DNA from: CAZBWS01 sp964495705
GTDB taxonomy: Bacteria; Pseudomonadota; Gammaproteobacteria; HTCC5015
Assembly: GCA_964495705.1 (NCBI GenBank)
Contig: CAZBWS010000012.1
Coordinates: 1-38,263 of the forward strand
Reading direction: 5' to 3'
Length of the DNA stretch: 38,263 nt
Positions 34,519 through 38,263 of this stretch are shown here, piece by piece. The notes beneath the pieces are model-generated. The model was not told where the DNA came from, searched no databases, and was given only the letters and a program-made list of their open reading frames with translations. Both the position numbers and the translations under genes were made by a program. Numbering within the stretch: the stretch's first letter is position 1; each line of letters opens with the position of its first letter.

Positions 34519-35424
34519 ATGGCGACAGCAAAGCGTACGGGCGACAAAATCAGCATTAAACCCCGCAAGATGAATTTCCCCTTTCAACAAATGAAAGCTA
34601 AGTACTGGTTCGATGACAATAGCTTACTCACCACCTATTTCGCTGCGCTATCTGCAACATTCCCCCCTGGAGAACAAAATTTTATTGACTCAGTCCGTCA
34701 CTATCGAGGCCAAATCAAGGATAAAACTCTGCTTGAGCAAATTCGTGGATTTATCGGCCAAGAAGGCCACCATAGCCAACAGCATAAAATAGCTAATAAA
34801 AAGCTCGATGAACTGGGCCTCCACGCTAGCCGTATTGAAGCTCATTTAAAAAGTGATATAGAGAAGCTCGGCAAAAAGCTCACGCCAGAACAACAACTTG
34901 CCTCCACCGTATGCATGGAGCATATCACTGCCATATTGGCAGAGTATGCCCTCACACACCCACACATGACAGAGCCCATGCATCCAGCAGTGCGTGAGCT
35001 AATTATGTGGCATGCGGTAGAAGAAATTGAACACAAGGCCGTCGCCTTTGATGTTTATCAGCAATGCGTAGGAGACGACAAGTTGTTGCGTCAAGTCATG
35101 GTTATCAATACCTTGGAATTTGTTACGCGCATTACATGTTATCAAATTGCCATGCTTTACTGGGACCGCAAGTTGCCTAATTTAAGAGATGTATCCGGTG
35201 CCGCCAAATTCTTCTTTGGTAGAGACGGCGTCTACCGCAAGCTGGCTAAGCCTTTTAAGGACTTTTTCCGAGAAGACTTCCACCCTTGGGATCACGACAA
35301 CGCTCACCTTATAGAACGCTGGAAAAAAGAACATGCTCCTCAAGAACATGCCGAGCAAGAGGTTGCAGACTTAATCGCGGCATCAAGCCCAAAGGACCCA
35401 GCACAACTGGCGGCTATGGCGTAA
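34519..35424 (+). CDS. PF10118 'metal-dependent hydrolase', candidate di-iron protein
   Basis: A 301-residue, mostly helical soluble protein of the family annotated as predicted metal-dependent hydrolase (PF10118/COG3687). The visible acidic/His pattern is E52, then E82-G-H-H85, then E134-H135, then E169-I-E-H172 (GEQNF, EGHHSQQH, CMEHITA, HAVEEIEHKAV). This E...ExxH...E...ExxH layout is that of ferritin-like di-iron enzymes, so an oxygenase or desaturase role should be considered besides hydrolysis. AGAGAGG precedes the ATG. It is followed by an SDR and an alpha/beta hydrolase in the same direction, a set often found near fatty-acid or hydrocarbon metabolism and AraC regulators. Confidence 0.82.
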   Translation: MATAKRTGDKISIKPRKMNFPFQQMKAKYWFDDNSLLTTYFAALSATFPPGEQNFIDSVRHYRGQIKDKTLLEQIRGFIGQEGHHSQQHKIANKKLDELGLHASRIEAHLKSDIEKLGKKLTPEQQLASTVCMEHITAILAEYALTHPHMTEPMHPAVRELIMWHAVEEIEHKAVAFDVYQQCVGDDKLLRQVMVINTLEFVTRITCYQIAMLYWDRKLPNLRDVSGAAKFFFGRDGVYRKLAKPFKDFFREDFHPWDHDNAHLIERWKKEHAPQEHAEQEVADLIAASSPKDPAQLAAMA

Positions 35425-35515
35425 AACAATAGGCTCCGACGCACTAAGCGCGTGACAAAACAGCCTAAGCATGTAAATACTGTCAGTACAGCTAAAATAT
35501 AATAAAGAGATCACT

Positions 35516-36495
35516 ATGAGTAAGTTTAAAAACAGCGTTATCGCCATCACTGGCGCCAGCTCAGGGATAGGCCGAGCACTCGCCATACAAGTGTCACAAC
35601 AAGGTGGCAGTGTTGCGATCAGTGATGTCAATGCGGATAGCCTAGAAGCCACTGNNNNNNNNNNNNNNNNNNNNNNNNNNNNNNNNNNNNNNNNNNNNNN
35701 NNNNNNNNNNNNNNNNNNNNNNNNNNNNNNNNNNNNNNNNNNNNNNNNNNNNNNCAAGGTGGCAGTGTTGCGATCAGTGATGTCAATGCGGATAGCCTAG
35801 AAGCCACTGCCGCTGACTGTCTTGCGGCAGGTGCCAAAGGCGTCTTAAGTACCGTGGTTGACGTGAGCAAGCGCAGCCAGATGCAAGCTTGGGCAGACGA
35901 GGTGCAGCAGCACTTTGGCAAGGTCAATGTCATCATTAATAACGCCGGCGTGAATCTCAGCGCCTGCGTAGAAAAAATGAGCTACAAAGATTTTGAGTGG
36001 GTTATGGACATCGACTTCTGGGGAGTAGTCTATGGCAGCAAATCCTTCCTCCCCCACATAAAGAAGGCCGACTGGGGGCATATCGTAAACATCTCAAGTC
36101 TATTTGGTTTAATCGGCATTCCTAACCAATCCGCATACAACGCGGCCAAATTCGCCGTGCGGGGCTTTAGCGAAAGCTTGCGCATGGAACTAGAGATGGA
36201 TGGCAGTAATGTAGGCGTCAGCTCGGTACACCCTGGCGGCGTTAAAACTAATATTGTTAATTCGTCTTTAATCAAAGAAACACTCGGCAGACAAATCAGC
36301 GCCGAGAAAATGAAAAGACAGTTCAATCAACATTTAGCACGCACCACACCAGAACAAGCCGCCAAAGATATTTTGCACGGAATTGAAAAGAACAAACCCC
36401 GTGTACTCGTTGGTATTGACGCGCGCATTGGAGACCGCCTTCAGCGCTTAATGCCAACAGGTTATCAAAAAATCGTTAAGAAAATGTCGTCATAG
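35516..36495 (+). CDS. SDR-family oxidoreductase, split by an artificial assembly gap
   Basis: A short-chain dehydrogenase/reductase. As assembled it is interrupted by 100 N plus a 55-base duplication, and the frame is lost (155 extra bases). Removing those 155 bases gives one continuous 274-residue protein: TGASSGIG at 12-19 (NAD(P) binding), D37 after the second strand, NNAG at 90-93, ISS at 141-143, and YNAAK with Y156 and K160 as catalytic pair. The position where many SDRs have the structural Asn of the catalytic tetrad reads Asp here (DIDFWGVVYG). It lies 91 bases after the PF10118 gene and 9 before the hydrolase, sharing an operon. Substrate probably a lipid or fatty alcohol by context, not by sequence. 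Confidence 0.9.
35600..35654 (+). repeat. 55-base contig-end overlap, left copy
   Basis: Identical base for base to 35755-35809 on the other side of the N run. A 55-base exact overlap is the typical k-mer overlap left at contig ends by a de Bruijn assembler. It contains the dispersed motif at 35630. Confidence 0.92.
35630..35644 (+). repeat. Dispersed motif copy in the SDR gene
   Basis: AATGCGGATAGCCTA, 14 of 15 consensus bases, encoding Asn-Ala-Asp-Ser-Leu as in the AddB-like gene. It reappears at 35785-35799 only because of the assembly duplication, so it should be counted once. Confidence 0.7.
35655..35754. other. Assembly gap of exactly 100 N
   Basis: A placeholder of round length joining two contigs. 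The identical 55-base flanks, and the uninterrupted SDR frame obtained when they are merged, show that no real sequence is missing here. Confidence 0.95.
35755..35809 (+). repeat. 55-base contig-end overlap, right copy
   Basis: The second copy of the 55 bases at 35600-35654. The SDR frame continues directly from its end. Confidence 0.92.
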
Positions 36496-36504
36496 GAGCC
36501 ACAC

Positions 36505-37455
36505 ATGCGCGAAGGTAAAGTTCATAGCAATGGCATACAACTGCACTATGAAGACTGGGGCAAAGCAAGCGACCCAGTAATGCTTTTAGTCTGCGGAATG
36601 TCTACCCAGCTAATTCACTGGCCAGACAGTTTAGTTAATAGTTTTGTTGAGCAAGGTTATCGTGTTATCCGCTTCGACAATCGCGAAACAGGTTTATCTG
36701 ATCGCAGCCATTTGAAGAAAATGCCGCCGGTAGTGAGCAGTTTCATCAAGAGTAAAATAGGCCTTAAAGTGCAAGCCGACTACGATTTGCACACCCTTGT
36801 TACTGATGCGGTTGGACTATTAGATGCCCTTGAAATTGACCAAGCTCACTGGGTCGGTTTTTCCATGGGCGGTATGATCTCCCAACTCGCCGCCATCCAC
36901 CACCCTAATCGGGTGCGCAGCTTAACCTCGATCATGTCATCGCCAAATGATCGCGACCTACCCTCGGCAAAGTTGTGGACCTTATTTAATCTATTTATGC
37001 CGCCACTGGGTAAAACAGACGAACATATCGCCGACGCCATTGTGCGCAGCTTTTGGAATTTGCGCAGCACCGACTTTCCCACCGCCAAAGAAGAACTGCG
37101 CAAACAAGCCTATAAAATCATGCAGCGTTCACGCCGCCCCTTTGCAGGGCCTATGCATATGATGGCGATTATGGCGACAGAAGGCTTTGGCAAAGACCTG
37201 CACAAAGTCGATGCACCGACCCTCGTCATCCACGGTACTGTCGACCCCCTCGTTCGCCTCGCTGGCGGCAAGCGCACGGCTAAGAACATCCCCAATGCCA
37301 AGCTGATTGTTATTCCGGGTATGGGGCATGACTTCCCACAACAACTACTACCACGCTTCAGTGCGGAAATAGCAGCGCATATTCTGCAGGGGAGTGAATT
37401 GAAGGGTGGTGATGCGGATGGGGTGGAGAGCCTTGATTTAGCCTATCCGCATTAG
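36505..37455 (+). CDS. Alpha/beta-fold hydrolase
   Basis: A 316-residue hydrolase. The nucleophile elbow GFSMGG has S120; the acid is probably D247 (GTVDPLV) and the base H275 (PGMGHDF). The oxyanion-side segment VCGMSTQLIHWPDSL replaces the usual HG motif with CGM. Lid helices lie around 150-220. A GGAG ribosome binding site lies between the SDR stop and this ATG. The last ~15 residues (GGDADGVESLDLAYPH) lie beyond the fold, and the final Leu-Ala-Tyr-Pro-His plus stop codon are encoded by the dispersed motif at 37439. Esterase or lipase-like activity on an ester intermediate is the likely role with the SDR and PF10118 proteins. Confidence 0.88.
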   Translation: MREGKVHSNGIQLHYEDWGKASDPVMLLVCGMSTQLIHWPDSLVNSFVEQGYRVIRFDNRETGLSDRSHLKKMPPVVSSFIKSKIGLKVQADYDLHTLVTDAVGLLDALEIDQAHWVGFSMGGMISQLAAIHHPNRVRSLTSIMSSPNDRDLPSAKLWTLFNLFMPPLGKTDEHIADAIVRSFWNLRSTDFPTAKEELRKQAYKIMQRSRRPFAGPMHMMAIMATEGFGKDLHKVDAPTLVIHGTVDPLVRLAGGKRTAKNIPNAKLIVIPGMGHDFPQQLLPRFSAEIAAHILQGSELKGGDADGVESLDLAYPH

Positions 37456-37456
37456 T
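37439..37456 (-). repeat. Dispersed motif, 18-base copy, left side of higBA
   Basis: Plus strand TAGCCTATCCGCATTAGT. The first 15 bases are the exact reverse complement of the consensus. All 18 bases recur in the same orientation at 38138-38155. It supplies the hydrolase stop codon. An 8-base inverted partner (ATGCGGAT) lies 25 bases upstream at 37412-37419, so a weak hairpin is possible. Confidence 0.85.
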
Positions 37457-37470
37457 GGCTTAATTTCACA

Positions 37471-37500
37471 TTGACAGAAACTAATCCATTGGATTACTAT
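37471..37500 (+). promoter_or_regulatory. higBA promoter with palindromic operator
   Basis: TTGACA (37471-37476, full -35 consensus), an 18-base spacer and TACTAT (37495-37500). The perfect palindrome TAATCCA-T-TGGATTA (37482-37496) fills the spacer and touches the -10, as expected of an antitoxin-bound autoregulatory operator. The start codon at 37508 is where transcription should begin, so the message may be leaderless. Confidence 0.75.
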
Positions 37501-37507
37501 AAAAAGT

Positions 37508-37840
37508 ATGCAAACTGTCGTTGAACTTCCTCACTTTACGAAAAAGGTAAGGGAAGTATTGTCCGATGAAGAGAAAAGCCTAGCCATTAATTACTTGGCA
37601 GCACACCCTAAATCTGGCGCACTCATACAAGGCACAGGCGGCATCCGCAAGCTTCGCTGGGCTACGGGCAATAAAGGCAAGAGTGGCGGTATCAGAGTCA
37701 TCTATTACTACCACAACGAAAGCATACCCTTATTTCTGCTAACCGCCTTTGGCAAGAATGAAAAGGCCAACCTCAGCAGAGCAGAACGTAATGACTTAGC
37801 CACCTTAACTAGGCTATTACAAGCAAACTACGGTGAATGA
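37508..37840 (+). CDS. RelE/HigB-family toxin
   Basis: A 110-residue protein of the RelE/HigB2 type ribosome-dependent mRNase fold: N-terminal helices (HFTKKVREVLSDEEKSLAINYLAAHPKSGALI), then GIRKLRWATGNKGKSGGIRVIYYY and LLTAFGKNEKANLS, the beta-sheet core with the Lys/Arg residues typical of the active face. It comes before the antitoxin, the reversed order of higBA-type loci. No Shine-Dalgarno lies upstream, consistent with a leaderless transcript. Its stop overlaps an in-frame GTG of the next gene. Confidence 0.88.
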   Translation: MQTVVELPHFTKKVREVLSDEEKSLAINYLAAHPKSGALIQGTGGIRKLRWATGNKGKSGGIRVIYYYHNESIPLFLLTAFGKNEKANLSRAERNDLATLTRLLQANYGE

Positions 37841-37841
37841 T

Positions 37842-38129
37842 ATGAGCGATATGTATAACAGTATTAAACAAGGCCTTAACGAAGCCGTCGAGTTCTCAAA
37901 AGGACAGTGTAAAAAAGCCGTTGTTCACGATTACTCTAGTGTTGATGTGAAAAACATCCGTAAAAAAATCGGCATGACCCAAAGTGAGTTCGCCTCCTCA
38001 TTTGGCATCAGCATAAGCACTCTGCGTCACTGGGAACGCGGCGACAGAACACCTCAAGGGCCGGCACTGGTATTACTAAATGTGGTGGCTAAAGATCCTG
38101 ATACTGTTTTAAAGGCGTTGGCTGGGTAG
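37842..38129 (+). CDS. HigA/NadS-like Xre-family antitoxin
   Basis: A 95-residue protein with an N-terminal toxin-binding stretch (MSDMYNSIKQGLNEAVEFSKG) and a C-terminal helix-turn-helix (VDVKNIRKKIGMTQSEFASSFGISISTLRHWERGDRTPQGPALVLL) of the HigA2/NadS class. It should neutralise the toxin and bind the palindrome at 37482-37496. I prefer ATG 37842, one base after the toxin TGA, over an in-frame GTG at 37833. Overlap or direct abutment indicates translational coupling. Confidence 0.9.
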   Translation: MSDMYNSIKQGLNEAVEFSKGQCKKAVVHDYSSVDVKNIRKKIGMTQSEFASSFGISISTLRHWERGDRTPQGPALVLLNVVAKDPDTVLKALAG

Positions 38130-38137
38130 GGTTTTGC

Positions 38138-38155
38138 TAGCCTATCCGCATTAGT
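38138..38155 (-). repeat. Dispersed motif, 18-base copy, right side of higBA
   Basis: Plus strand TAGCCTATCCGCATTAGT, identical to 37439-37456 and in the same orientation, 8 bases after the antitoxin stop. The two copies frame the toxin-antitoxin module as direct repeats about 700 bp apart. Confidence 0.85.
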
Positions 38156-38263
38156 CTTTTATTCTTTAAAACAGATGGTTAAAGCGGCTACCGCTCTTAA
38201 ATATATGCGCATGGTGCGTGATTGGCAGGAGCTGGTTTTTTTGAGTCGTTGCTAAGTCATTGA
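38156..38263. other. Window end without a recognisable gene
   Basis: I see no terminator, tRNA or convincing frame here. A 17-codon frame starting at ATG 38207 has no ribosome binding site or recognisable product. A following gene may begin beyond the window. Confidence 0.4.

Noticed and set aside
35516..36495. A real frameshift or tandem duplication in the SDR gene
   Set aside because: The duplicated bases are exactly 55 long and flank a round 100-N gap; collapsing them restores a perfect frame, so it is an assembly join.
1833..38151. CRISPR array from the repeated motif
   Set aside because: Copies are 15-18 bases, kilobases apart, in both orientations and mostly inside genes; no spacers or cas genes are present.
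37439..38155. Integron cassette (attC) origin of the toxin-antitoxin pair
   Set aside because: The flanking repeats lack the GTTRRRY/RYYYAAC core sites and imperfect inverted-repeat structure of attC, and the same motif occurs inside coding regions across the window.

Overview
The window looks like chromosomal DNA of a marine-type gammaproteobacterium. This rests on gene order: mutL-miaA-hfq-hflX-hflK-hflC-DUF2065-hisZ-purA-rnr-rlmB and rpsF-rpsR-rplI-dnaB-alr are the classic gammaproteobacterial blocks. HisZ and an endonuclease-type MutL point to a Pseudomonas/Cellvibrio-like lineage rather than an enteric one. I cannot name a genus from the sequence alone.

Layout. 1-298: tRNA cluster on the minus strand (Asn, Val, and a second Asn cut by the window edge). 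455-3406: seven-iron ferredoxin fdxA and an AddB-like PD-(D/E)XK repair nuclease. 3419-8258 (minus): secreted PQQ-type beta-propeller protein, alr, dnaB, rplI, rpsR, rpsF. 8570-16640: an accessory block inserted between rpsF and rlmB. It holds two tandem paralogues of unknown function, a PadR regulator divergent from a RetSat/carotenoid-isomerase-like flavoprotein plus a membrane protein, a PilZ protein, a single-pass membrane protein and the glyoxalase-II-like gloC. 16637-29541 (minus): conserved housekeeping run from mutL down to rlmB. 29565-33297: an AT-rich accessory stretch with a membrane diguanylate cyclase, a secreted metallo-beta-lactamase-fold protein and an AraC-type regulator preceded by a 23-codon overlapping ORF. 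33334-37455: a second AraC regulator divergent from a putative lipid-type oxidoreductive operon (PF10118 protein, SDR, alpha/beta hydrolase). 37508-38129: a HigBA-like toxin-antitoxin pair.

The most striking unexplained structure is a short motif scattered through the whole window, consensus AATGCGGATAGGCTA. Its 9-base core ATGCGGATA occurs 15 times on both strands, in genes and intergenically. Four copies match the full 15-mer, and two share 18 bases and bracket the toxin-antitoxin pair. It resembles a DNA-uptake-sequence-like repeat family. Other readable regulatory structures are two identical operators (TATGCAA-N4-TTGCATA) between padR and the flavoprotein, a perfect 14-bp hairpin that buries the hflX start codon and its probable Shine-Dalgarno, and a palindrome inside an apparently leaderless higBA promoter. 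The 100-N gap at 35655-35754 is an assembly artefact: the flanks carry the same 55 bases, and collapsing them restores an intact 274-residue SDR.
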